A stretch of 8,215 nucleotides of DNA from an uncultured Clostridia bacterium (lineage in GTDB: Bacteria; Bacillota; Clostridia; Lachnospirales; Lachnospiraceae), in assembly GCA_937888895.1 (NCBI GenBank), contig CALASV010000261.1:1-8215 (forward strand), given 5' to 3'. The translations under genes were made by a program, and so were the position numbers. Below, in pieces: positions 1-6,322 of the stretch. The notes below the pieces were generated by a model, which did not search any database, was not told the DNA's origin, and was given only the letters and a program-made list of their open reading frames with translations. How positions within the stretch are numbered: position 1 is the first letter of the stretch; the number at the start of each line of letters is the position of its first letter.

Positions 1-75
1 TCTACATAAGAAGAAATTATTTTTCCTTGCATCAATAATTGCAAATTTCATTTTTTCTTGATAAATATATATCAT
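1..75 (-). CDS. Possible 5' end of a gene cut by the window edge (IS3 OrfB-like?)
   Basis: An open frame on the minus strand starts at an ATG at 75-73, with a second ATG at 51-49, and stays open to base 1. The visible protein from the second ATG is MKFAIIDARKNNFFLCR. It loosely recalls the first residues of IS3-family OrfB transposases (pattern K/R-[FY]-x-F-I-D-A ... M/L-C-R), but only 25 residues are visible. No IS3 OrfA lies upstream and the Shine-Dalgarno (AAGAAAAA) is poor. The frame could be chance or a truncated transposase. Low confidence in identity. Confidence 0.25.
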   Translation of the reverse strand, partial: MIYIYQEKMKFAIIDARKNNFFLCR

Positions 76-94
76 TTATATGTCAAATTAATTG

Positions 95-182
95 AATTGA
101 GTCAAATAATGACCTCATTTCTAATATGTAAAACACTAAATAGTGGTCTTATTTGATTCAATTAAAAAGTGTTTCATATATT
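95..182. repeat. Crossed imperfect inverted repeats with twin TTGANTCAA palindromes
   Basis: Segment 95-114 is the reverse complement of 145-163 with one mismatch and one bulged base. Segment 123-137 is the reverse complement of 168-182 at 13 of 15 positions. The order is A, B, A', B', so the two helices interleave, which is a pseudoknot-like topology if transcribed. Inside the first pair lie two short palindromes, TTGAGTCAA (97-105) and TTGATTCAA (153-161), centred 56 bp apart, which could be paired operator sites. A TTGACA (86-81, minus strand) lies just downstream toward the left-edge open frame. Function unknown. Confidence 0.5.
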
Positions 183-183
183 G

Positions 184-223
184 AAATAAAAAACCACATC
201 TTTCATCAAAGGAAGATGTAGTT
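184..223 (-). terminator. Rho-independent terminator after the HTH gene
   Basis: Read on the minus strand, an 11-bp stem (arms 223-213 and 202-192, including one U-G pair) closes a 10-nt loop and is followed directly by a T-rich tract (193-184, interrupted by one A). It lies 21 bp past the stop of the HTH gene and would end the Uma2-HTH transcript. The plus-strand version also has a T-rich 3' side, so it may act in both directions. Confidence 0.75.
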
Positions 224-244
224 CTTTTTATCTTCTATCATTTT

Positions 245-544
245 TTACAATCGCATTATATTATCTTGTTTTGCTACAAATTCCAATTTTAAAGTCATAT
301 TCATTCCTTCTGCCAAGCGTTTTAAAAGCTTTAAGGAAGGATTTCTTGTTCCATTTTCTAATTTGCTAATATCTGCTTGGTGCATTCCCACTCTTTCGGC
401 TAATTCCTTTTGTGTCAGATTTTAGGAAATTCTCGCATCTACCATAGCACAAATAATATCCATTTCTGGTTGAATATTTTCCCACTCTTTTTTCAATTCA
501 TCATCTTGTAACTGTTCTTCTAAAAATTCTCTAAACTCACTCAT
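245..544 (-). pseudogene. XRE/HigA-like helix-turn-helix regulator with in-frame TAA
   Basis: The 100-codon frame runs from ATG at 544-542 to TAA at 247-245, but codon 41 is TAA (424-422). Before the stop is a roughly 40-residue N-terminal extension (MSEFREFLEEQL...). After it is a classic XRE/Cro-type HTH: LTQKELAERVGMHQADISKLE followed by NGTRNPSLKLLKRLAEGM. This layout (extension, then LTQ-ELA ... ISxLENGxRNPS) is that of HigA-type antitoxins and related small DNA-binding proteins. In relatives the stop position usually holds a polar residue such as Gln (CAA), so one C-to-T change would explain it. The DNA-binding half has no good own start, so the protein is probably lost. No HigB toxin gene is adjacent; upstream, 36 bp away, is the Uma2 gene, likely on the same transcript. 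A sequencing error is the alternative. Confidence 0.8.
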
Positions 545-580
545 AATTACTGCACTTACCTTGTATTCATTGGTTATTGC

Positions 581-1126
581 TTAGCTAATCTTTGAAAAAT
601 CAATCTCCAAATTATTATAAATGGACGCTTTTACTTTATCTGAGAAAGTATATTCCTCTACTGTTTCCATTTCAAAATTATAGACCATAATCCGATTTTT
701 CAAAGGGTCAACTATCCAGTATTCTCTTACTCCTGCGTTACGATATTTCATCAATTTTGTAAAATAATCCATATATCTACTACTTGGTGATACAATTTCA
801 ATAATCCAATCAGGAGCACCGATACAACCTCTGTCATTCAATTTGGAAGTATCACAAATAACAGAAATATCAGGTTCAACATAAGTGGTAATGTCATCTT
901 TGTTTAAAGATACAGCAAATGGTGCAGAATAAACTTCACAAGACCCATTTTTAGAACGAATATAAAAATTAATCTCTGTGGAAAGATAGTTGGATATTTT
1001 TTGATGTTTTCTATTTGGTGGTGACATATAATAAATTTGTCCGTCTATTAGTTCTGCACGTTCACCATTTGGTAATGCATAAATATCATCTATTGTATAA
1101 ACTCGTTCCTTTAGTAATGCTCCCAT
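581..1126 (-). CDS. Uma2-family (DUF820) PD-(D/E)xK endonuclease-like protein
   Basis: The 181-residue protein has the full pattern of the Uma2/DUF820 family, a restriction-endonuclease fold spread widely in cyanobacteria and Firmicutes and often near mobile elements. Visible family marks are an N-terminal GERAELIDGQIYYMSPPNRKH segment (21-41), the EPD motif (E84-P85-D86) as the acidic PD-like site, the E110-I-V-S-P-S motif at the second metal site, and D120/K124 followed by Y128-R-N-A-G-V-R-E-Y-W-I-V-D-P (128-141). The usual E-x-K lysine is replaced by Val, as is common in the family; K124 may substitute. Length matches the family. The start is supported by GGAG (1139-1136) nine bases upstream of the ATG. 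It has its own promoter and is followed at 36 bp by the broken HTH gene. Its cellular role is unknown; the nuclease activity is predicted by family only. Confidence 0.88.
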   Translation of the reverse strand: MGALLKERVYTIDDIYALPNGERAELIDGQIYYMSPPNRKHQKISNYLSTEINFYIRSKNGSCEVYSAPFAVSLNKDDITTYVEPDISVICDTSKLNDRGCIGAPDWIIEIVSPSSRYMDYFTKLMKYRNAGVREYWIVDPLKNRIMVYNFEMETVEEYTFSDKVKASIYNNLEIDFSKIS

Positions 1127-1147
1127 TATCTCACGCTCCTTTTCTTA

Positions 1148-1196
1148 TTCACTTTCTTATTATATCAATTATACCATAGGAAAGTGAAATAAACAA
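1148..1196 (-). promoter_or_regulatory. Promoter and candidate operator of the Uma2 gene
   Basis: On the minus strand, TTGTTT (1196-1191) and TATAAT (1173-1168) are separated by 17 bp, and the -10 box is extended (TGG directly before it). A perfect 9-bp inverted repeat, TTCACTTTC at 1148-1156 and GAAAGTGAA at 1180-1188, brackets the -10 box with its half-sites 32 bp apart (about three helical turns). This is what an operator for a dimeric HTH protein would look like; the nearby HTH gene is the obvious candidate partner, by inference. The GGAG ribosome site follows at 1139-1136. Confidence 0.65.
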
Positions 1197-1284
1197 CAAT
1201 TGGTGTAAATCCTGATAGTGTAAAATTTTGTAGGTCAGAAAAAAGTAACCTATTCCATTAAAGCAATAATATCAATACTTCTTT

Positions 1285-1861
1285 TTACCTACAAGTATAC
1301 CTATCCCATTGTGCTTCCTGCTGGTAATAATGGTGCATCGTATTAGGAGCATTATATAAAGCCGTAATCATATAAGCCTTAATATTTCCAATTCTCGTTG
1401 TTGTCTTTTGCATACATTCAATAACATAATCTAAGTGTGATTGCTTTAATTTCAAAAATCTACTCTTAACAAGCTCATAAGGATAAACTTGTCCACCAAT
1501 TTTTAAACTATGTCGTTTTATACATACTACATCACAAATCACTTGAAACAATTCGTTGTATAATTTAGTATAGCCATGTCCATAACTATCTCCATGTTTC
1601 ATATACCAATCATATTCAATTTAATAAGTTCTATGTACTCCATAGTTCTATTCATCGTATCAATCATATCTTCTTTTTCTCTTTTTGTAGGATGGATAGG
1701 ATAGATAAGATTCGTATGATTCCTGTTATTTTTATTAATATTAGTCTTATTAATATATAAGTCGTTTTCTACGACCTCTTGAGGTCGATTTTCTCAACTT
1801 CTAGAAGTAGGAATTTCATACTTTTGGAGATTGGTTTTCTCGACCTCTGAACAAGGTATAC
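1285..1861 (-). pseudogene. Truncated replication initiator (RepA / DUF6017) remnant
   Basis: This is the C-terminal half of a replication initiator of the type carrying an N-terminal RepA_N winged helix and a C-terminal DUF6017 domain, found on Firmicute plasmids and integrative elements. The DUF6017 part is clear: LYNELFQVICDVVCIKRHSL, then YPYELVKSRFLKLKQSHLDY, then IKAYMITALYNAPNTMHHYY, ending with TAA at 1287-1285. The fragment is broken three times. The N-terminal domain is missing beyond the IS at 1862. A TGA lies in frame at 1796-1794 in the linker (context PTSRS-stop-ENRPQEVVEND). A frameshift around 1615-1626 separates the linker frame (ending ...MEYIELIKLN) from the DUF6017 frame (IEYDWYMKHGDSYGHG). 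The stretch 1285-1602 looks like an independent 105-residue gene but has no ribosome site and is only the end of this relic. It shows that a replicon or integrative element once occupied this DNA. Confidence 0.85.
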
Positions 1862-1890
1862 ATTCCCATAGGTGCGAACTTAAGCAATAA
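1862..1890 (+). repeat. IS left terminal inverted repeat
   Basis: 29 bp identical to the reverse complement of 3355-3383. It starts ATTCCCATAGG and ends GCAATAA. The next inward base (A at 1891 against C from the other side) breaks the match, and outward C1861 does not match either. Confidence 0.92.
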
Positions 1891-1942
1891 AATCAAGAAA
1901 ATATCCAAAAAATTAAATAAAATTCCATATTTCACCTCAATA

Positions 1943-3265
1943 TTAGAAAACTAATCCAGGTAATATGCTAGTACGAAATTCTTGATTTTGATTTTTCCTC
2001 TTCCCAGAGTGTCCTGCTAACAATCGGGATAGGTTTGGATTATTAAAATCTACAAAAAGACTCCAAGAAAAACATAATATCTCTTTGATTTGGAAATAAG
2101 CATAGCGACATTGTTCCCAACAAGAAAGTATGGTACTTTGTCCCGTTTGTTCCTTTTTTTCTTGTAAAATACGTTCGATTTGTATCGCTTGTCGTTCGGT
2201 TATCATCCAAATCAATAGCCATAGTAGAATCATGACTTCTGCATAGGCTTCACTTGCTATTCGAATGGTGGTAATCGAAAGATGTTGTTTCCAACGTTTG
2301 AAGACTAATTCTATTTGCCAACGACTTTGATAAAAAAATAGTACTTCTTCTGCACTATATTCTATCCCAAGAGAGGTAATCACTATGAGATAATTCGCAA
2401 AAAATAAGGTATCTTCTTGTATCTGAGATTGATTTTTTTGTGCTTTTTTACGCTTTCGTTGTTGTGCTTGTTTTGCTTTTTCTTTTGGTAATCGTTGTGC
2501 CAATACTCGTACTAGGTGCCACCTAGTTCCTTCGTTGCAAAAACCAAACACTTCTAAGATAGGTTGTTTCTTCTTTTCAGCTTCTTTTAGCATAGCAAAT
2601 AAATCGAGTCGCATTCCTTGGGAATCAAACAGAGGAAATCTTTTTGGTGTGATGCGAAGAATGACATCAGTTCCTTGCTCCAGTGCAAAGACATAATTTT
2701 TTACCGTTCCAAATCCTGCATCCGCTACTACAATATCTTGTGGTGAAAAGTCAAAGGTAGAAAGGGTTTCTGCTGTATGATAATCTGTTACTTTGATTTG
2801 TTGCATTCTATTTTCGGTGAGTGAATAACAAAGATGTACTCGTTCTTGATGTTGTTGTTTTCCTTGTAAACGAACAAGAGAACCATCGACAAGAAGTACC
2901 CTTCTTTGTTGTTTCGAAAGAGATTTCGGAAGCATCATTTGTAACATCATTTGAAGTACTTGTTGTAAAAAAGAAAGGGAAGCAAGCAATTTTTTTCTCC
3001 AAGCAGTATCCGACATCGTAGCAATGCCAAGAGAAGCAGCTGCAACCGAAAGCATCCGTAAGGAAATACCAGAACTAGCAAAGAGAAAAAACATACGAAG
3101 CATATCGAAAGCAGAAGTTAAGACTCGTTTTCTTTGCAATAATTGATGTTGTTGTGCTATAGTTTCTAGTTGTTTTGGAAGTAAAGGAAGTATTTTTTCA
3201 TTCCAAAGAGAAAAAACCTCTTGCAAAGAAGGAGTCATTTTAGTAGAATAAGTTTGTAAATTCAT
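1943..3265 (-). CDS. IS4-family DDE transposase
   Basis: The transposase cuts and joins DNA at the IS ends with an RNase H-like DDE catalytic core. Numbering from the chosen start (440 residues), the first Asp is D127 in LLVDGSLVRL, the second D182 in VVADAGFG, and the Glu is E319 in the IS4 signature YQSRWQIELVFKRWK, which fits Y312-(2)-R315-(3)-E319-(6)-K326. A Lys/Gln-rich insertion (PKEKAKQAQQRKRKKAQKNQ) precedes the last motif, as in the long beta-strand insertion domain of IS4 transposases. The frame is open up to a TTG at 3298, but AGAGG (3276-3272) points to the tandem ATGs at 3268 and 3265; 3265 gives the better six-base spacing. Length is slightly below that of IS231 transposases. 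No stop or frameshift is visible. Confidence 0.9.
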   Translation of the reverse strand: MNLQTYSTKMTPSLQEVFSLWNEKILPLLPKQLETIAQQHQLLQRKRVLTSAFDMLRMFFLFASSGISLRMLSVAAASLGIATMSDTAWRKKLLASLSFLQQVLQMMLQMMLPKSLSKQQRRVLLVDGSLVRLQGKQQHQERVHLCYSLTENRMQQIKVTDYHTAETLSTFDFSPQDIVVADAGFGTVKNYVFALEQGTDVILRITPKRFPLFDSQGMRLDLFAMLKEAEKKKQPILEVFGFCNEGTRWHLVRVLAQRLPKEKAKQAQQRKRKKAQKNQSQIQEDTLFFANYLIVITSLGIEYSAEEVLFFYQSRWQIELVFKRWKQHLSITTIRIASEAYAEVMILLWLLIWMITERQAIQIERILQEKKEQTGQSTILSCWEQCRYAYFQIKEILCFSWSLFVDFNNPNLSRLLAGHSGKRKNQNQEFRTSILPGLVF

Positions 3266-3354
3266 CATAAACCTCTTTTCTGTAATGTGTTGTAGCAAAC
3301 TTATTTTACACGAAAAAATGTGTTTATGGTGAATTTTTTTATTTTTTAATGAAG

Positions 3355-3383
3355 TTATTGCTTAAGTTCGCACCTATGGGAAT
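3355..3383 (-). repeat. IS right terminal inverted repeat
   Basis: 29 bp, perfect partner of 1862-1890. The transposase start lies about 90 bp inside this end, so the transposase promoter must lie between the repeat and the gene. Only weak boxes are visible there (TAAAAT at 3310-3305, minus strand), with no convincing -35. Confidence 0.92.
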
Positions 3384-3385
3384 TG

Positions 3386-4450
3386 TCTCCTATTTTAGAA
3401 GAATCTAATGTACGAATGTATGAAACATTGACAGAAGATATTCCTGGACATTATATATCATGGATATGTGGCAATTATGGATATTATGAGGATGGTAAGC
3501 CACTTCCTAAAGAATATAGAATAGTAGAGAGATATATAAAAGGAAGCTTTGTAGTATTTTCTAAATCATCAGTGTATAACGATATTAGTGGTACATATGA
3601 TGCTAGACATAATAAGATGACAACAGAGCAGTTTCGAGAATACATTTCTAATCTAAGAGAGATTAGTGAAATTTTACCGTATGAAGTATTTCTGAATCTT
3701 GCAAATAAGAATCCTTTTAGTGTTAATCTTGATTCAGAAGAAAAAAGAGAAGAACGTAAAAAACAAAGACAAAAATATAAAGAATGTAGAGAATTTATTG
3801 AACAGAATTACAAGCAATGGAATTTACTTAAAGAAAGTTCTAATTATTCGGATGTTCAAAATGGAGTACTAGCTTATTATTTTAGGTATGTACCAGACCG
3901 TGATTTTTTTAATTATTCGTATATTTGTAGTAATGGAAAAATTCAAAAAGAAACAGATGATTGCAAGAGATATGTTGTCAATAATAAAGAGGATGCATTT
4001 GAATTAAAAGAAAAATTATGTGCTATAATAAAGGAAAAATGTGAAAATGCAGGTATTGAATTTAATATTGGCTATGAGCAACTATTTGAGATAGGGATAC
4101 AAAAGGTTGGAAAACCAACACATTTATTTACATTGGATGAGCTTGAAACTATATTAAGAAATGGAAATGATTTTTATAATAATAGATTAGTTATAGATGA
4201 AAATGGATTTATTCAACTTATACCGAGATGTACAAATCATCATTTATATCCAGTAAGGTTTGAAGAATTTTGTGCTTATAATAATTATGTTGGAAAGTAC
4301 GCAAATTTATCTGATTTGAGTGAATACTATATAATGTGTTTACAAGGTTGGCTTTTATATTTAAAGACAGGTAAAACAGTATATATGGATTATGTTCATG
4401 AGAATAAAGATATTGAAAAAATGATAGAAGAAATAAAAGAGTTTTATTAG
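3386..4450 (+). pseudogene. 5'-truncated gene of unknown function at the IS junction
   Basis: A long open frame ends with TAG at 4448-4450 and stays open upstream through the IS right repeat to a stop at 3350-3352. No believable start is present. The TTG at 3383-3385 straddles the IS end and lacks a ribosome site. The first ATG (3416) is preceded only by a distant AGAAG, and would give 344 residues. Most likely the real 5' end was removed when the IS junction formed. I do not recognise the family. The protein is soluble-looking, Tyr- and Glu/Lys-rich, with a highly charged segment (SEEKREERKKQRQKYKECRE) that is probably helical, and a C-terminal part with SDLSEYYIMCLQGWLLYLKT. No membrane segment, signal peptide or catalytic motif is evident. 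It points toward the defence operon, but a terminator separates them. If a start at 3416 works, it may still be a gene. Confidence 0.6.
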
Positions 4451-4574
4451 ATTATCATGTAGTGTCAGGTTGTCGGGACAGTTATAGACTTTGTAAAAAT
4501 TATAGGGTTGTTGATGAATTTTTATAATATTTTCTGAATTACTGTTTTTAATCGCTTAGGAGATAATATGATTG
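4451..4574. other. Intergenic stretch without a recognised gene
   Basis: AT-rich spacer between the truncated gene and the terminator. A TATAAT occurs at 4523-4528 without a clear -35. A GC-richer block, TGTCAGGTTGTCGGGACAG (4463-4481), stands out from its surroundings and contains the short dyad TGTC/GACA; it may be a relic of a mobile-element end. No protein similarity was seen in either strand. Confidence 0.4.
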
Positions 4575-4621
4575 CAGATACAAATCTTAATGGAAGATTT
4601 GTATCTGTTTTTTTGTTTTAG
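4568..4621 (+). CDS. Possible 17-residue ORF overlapping the terminator
   Basis: ATG at 4568 follows AGGAG (4558-4562) at five bases and encodes MIADTNLNGRFVSVFLF before TAG at 4619-4621. The terminator hairpin lies wholly inside it, so normal transcripts would end before the stop codon. It could be a leader peptide or small-RNA artefact, or the leftover start of a lost gene next to a terminator. The ribosome site is better than chance would give, but there is no other support for translation. Confidence 0.25.
   Translation: MIADTNLNGRFVSVFLF
4575..4614 (+). terminator. Strong Rho-independent terminator
   Basis: A perfect 14-bp stem (4575-4588 with 4594-4607) and a five-base loop AATGG are followed by seven T residues (4608-4614). 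It ends plus-strand transcription from the truncated gene or from the IS and insulates the operon that starts at 4731. Confidence 0.9.
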
Positions 4622-4624
4622 CTA

Positions 4625-4675
4625 TAACTTAGAAAGATAATATCATTGACAAAAGAAAAAAAGATGATATAGTTA
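4625..4675 (+). promoter_or_regulatory. Promoter of the AbiEi/ABC-3C operon with overlapping dyad
   Basis: TTGACA (4646-4651, consensus) and TATAGT (4668-4673) are separated by 16 bp. ATATCA (4640-4645) and TGATAT (4665-4670) form an inverted repeat that touches both boxes, and TAACT (4625-4629) with AGTTA (4671-4675) extends it imperfectly. AbiEi-type antitoxins are known to repress their own promoters by binding inverted repeats, so this dyad is the natural candidate site for the product of the first gene. The leader to the ATG is about 50 nt. Confidence 0.65.
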
Positions 4676-4730
4676 AAGTAAATATACGCAAAAATTAAAA
4701 AAAGCAGATAATTTATAAAGGTGGTATATA

Positions 4731-5273
4731 ATGTTATTTTCATATCAAGAATGTTTATTGAAATATCGAAGTGATTATCAGATAAAGAAAGCAATCAAGA
4801 GAAAAGAATTGTACCAAATAGAGAAAGGTATTTATTCAGATTGTAAGGTAGTATCTCCTACTGAAATTCTTGCGAAAAAATATCCTAATGCAATCGTTAC
4901 GATGCATAGTGCATTTTATTATTATGGGCTAACTAATACCATTCCAGAGTATTCTTATTTAGCAACAGACAGAAATGCAGCTAAAATTAGAGATAATCGA
5001 GTAAAACAATGTTTTATTCCAAAGGATGTGTTGGAATTTGGGGTTGTTGAAGATATACAAAAAGATATTACAATTAGGATATATAGTAAAGAGCGTATGT
5101 TAATTGAATTAGTAAGAAATAAATCGAAGTTGCCGTATGATTATTATAAAGAAATAATTAAGTGTTATAGGAGTATGGTTGATAAATTGGATATTCAAGA
5201 AATACAGAAAGCAAGTTTGATTTTTCCTAAGAGTAATAAAATAATGAAAAGACTACAATCAGAAGTGTTTTAA
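4731..5273 (+). CDS. AbiEi-family antitoxin / transcriptional regulator
   Basis: This 180-residue protein matches the AbiEi antitoxin family of type IV abortive-infection toxin-antitoxin systems. Residues 1-40 form the short winged-helix region (DYQIKKAIKRKELYQIEKGIYSD), and 41-180 the C-terminal domain with the family phrases MHSAFYYYGLTNTIPEYSYL, ATDR, YSKERMLIELVRNKSKLPYD and a final FPKSNKIM. AAAGGTGG at 4718-4724 supports the ATG. In classical systems AbiEi represses its operon and offsets AbiEii, a nucleotidyltransferase toxin encoded just downstream. Here no AbiEii follows; instead, after 42 bp, comes an ABC-3C effector. It probably represses the promoter at 4646-4673, whose dyad it could bind. 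Whether it also neutralises the ABC-3C effector is inference. Confidence 0.85.
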   Translation: MLFSYQECLLKYRSDYQIKKAIKRKELYQIEKGIYSDCKVVSPTEILAKKYPNAIVTMHSAFYYYGLTNTIPEYSYLATDRNAAKIRDNRVKQCFIPKDVLEFGVVEDIQKDITIRIYSKERMLIELVRNKSKLPYDYYKEIIKCYRSMVDKLDIQEIQKASLIFPKSNKIMKRLQSEVF

Positions 5274-5315
5274 TGAAGTCCAATATATAGGATATTGATG
5301 TCGTAGGAGGAAACA

Positions 5316-6314
5316 ATGGATAGGAATGATAGATATGATTATATAAGTTTAATCATAAAAGTTTTGCAAGGAACAACCGGAATGAATTTTCAGAAATTAG
5401 TTGGGAAAGTTCTGAAAGAGTATAATAAATATATGGGGAAAACTTATGAAATGCCAGATGCTTATGGTGGGGATAAGAAAAATGATGGTTGGGTAGTAGA
5501 AGATGCTTTGTTTTATCAAATTTTTGCCCCTGCTAGATATAATGATTCTTTGAAGAAAAATATGCAGAAGAAATTTTCAGAGGATTTAGAGGGATTATTA
5601 GAAAAGGTATATAAAGAAAAGTTATGGAACGGCAATGTAAAAGAGTTTGTTTTTCTTGTAAATACTTTTGATAATAATTTGCCTGAAGATAGTGAACGAT
5701 ATTATGAAAAAGAAGTAAAGCGTTTACAAAGTCAGTACAATATAAGCTTTCAATATAAAGTAGATAATCTTTCTTATATAGAGGATATTTTAGGTGAAAT
5801 AGAAGATGTAAAAGTTTTAGAAAGAATATCAGCAAGGATACAAGTAATAAATTTGATTGATTATAATGCAGTATCGGAAGAAGTTATGATGGATCTTATA
5901 AAGAAAATTTCAAATAAGCTAAATAAAAGGTATTTAGATACTCAAATGAATAAAGAACTTCTGACAGATTATAATCGAATTTCGTCAGTTAAAAAAATAT
6001 CTATTAACCATTTGGATGAATATAGGCAAGAGATAGAGACTATTATTAGTAATCTTGATGTAGTAGAAAATACCATAAAAACTATCAATCAAGATTTATT
6101 ATTTGAAAATAAATTTGAAAGAGTAAAAGCATTTGTTGTAAACAAATATACAGAATTATCACAAGAAGTTGTTGGAGTAGAATTATATAAAAAGTTAATA
6201 GATGAAATTTTTAAATGTGTAGGATATGATAAAGAAAACGATGATGATGATACAAGTATAAAGTTTTTAATTGTGTATATTTTTGATAAATGTGATATTT
6301 TCGAAAAGGAATAG
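5316..6314 (+). CDS. ABC-3C effector: nuclease-like N-terminus plus ABC-3C C-terminal domain
   Basis: The 332-residue protein begins at an ATG with a strong AGGAGG (5305-5310). Residues 20-75 look like a divergent restriction-endonuclease fold: TTGMNFQKLVGKVLKEY helix, then G51-G52-D53-K54-K55-N56-D57-G58 and Y67-Q68-I69-F70-A71-P72. This GDK..DG ... YQ.[YF]AP pattern recurs in effectors of three-component ABC systems. A strand KEFVFLVNTFDNNLPED (about 110-126) continues that domain. The region from about 195 to 332 is mostly helical and ends in FLIVYIFDKCDIFEKE, the typical close of the ABC-3C C-terminal domain that couples effectors to the ATPase. The gene sits 8 bp before the middle component and is surely co-transcribed. 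The likely role is nucleic-acid attack on activation. The canonical ExK lysine is absent (Q-x-F), so activity is uncertain. Confidence 0.75.
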   Translation: MDRNDRYDYISLIIKVLQGTTGMNFQKLVGKVLKEYNKYMGKTYEMPDAYGGDKKNDGWVVEDALFYQIFAPARYNDSLKKNMQKKFSEDLEGLLEKVYKEKLWNGNVKEFVFLVNTFDNNLPEDSERYYEKEVKRLQSQYNISFQYKVDNLSYIEDILGEIEDVKVLERISARIQVINLIDYNAVSEEVMMDLIKKISNKLNKRYLDTQMNKELLTDYNRISSVKKISINHLDEYRQEIETIISNLDVVENTIKTINQDLLFENKFERVKAFVVNKYTELSQEVVGVELYKKLIDEIFKCVGYDKENDDDDTSIKFLIVYIFDKCDIFEKE

Positions 6315-6322
6315 GTGATGAT

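Larger units (their letters stand above)
1862..3383 (-). mobile_element. Complete IS4-family (IS231-like) insertion sequence
   Basis: A 1,522-bp element is bounded by 29-bp perfect inverted repeats (1862-1890 and 3355-3383; core CCCATAGGTGCGAACTTAAG) and carries a single long transposase gene on the minus strand. The ends resemble those of IS231-type members of the IS4 family in having CCCAT and ACTTAAG blocks. IS4 elements normally create direct repeats of about 8-12 bp, but the flanks (...AAGGTATAC left, TGTCTCCTATT... right) do not match each other. The left flank is the RepA remnant and the right flank an unrelated gene interior, so the copy probably took part in a deletion or recombination with another copy. 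Intact ends and an open transposase suggest it may still be mobile. Confidence 0.88.

Noticed and set aside
1285..1602. Independent 105-residue gene starting at ATG 1602
   Set aside because: No ribosome site, and the sequence is the DUF6017 end of a longer initiator whose upstream part continues in a shifted frame.
2808..3021. Short open frames on both strands inside the transposase gene
   Set aside because: Low-complexity Ser/Thr/Phe or Val-rich shadows of the transposase codons, without ribosome sites or family features.
1850..3395. Target site duplication around the IS
   Set aside because: Compared the 8-12 bases outside both ends with either end assignment (1862/3383 or 1865/3380); they do not match.
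4463..4481. Mobile-element end or hairpin at the GC-richer TGTC...GACA block
   Set aside because: The dyad is only four bases and no partner repeat was found nearby; too weak to annotate as an element.
5273..5316. Hidden AbiEii toxin gene next to AbiEi
   Set aside because: The gap is 42 bp and the next gene has no nucleotidyltransferase motif; it fits ABC-3C effectors instead.
5533..5835. 100-residue minus-strand frame inside the effector gene
   Set aside because: Leu/Tyr/His-rich antisense shadow of an AT-rich coding region; the plus-strand gene has a strong ribosome site and recognisable domains.
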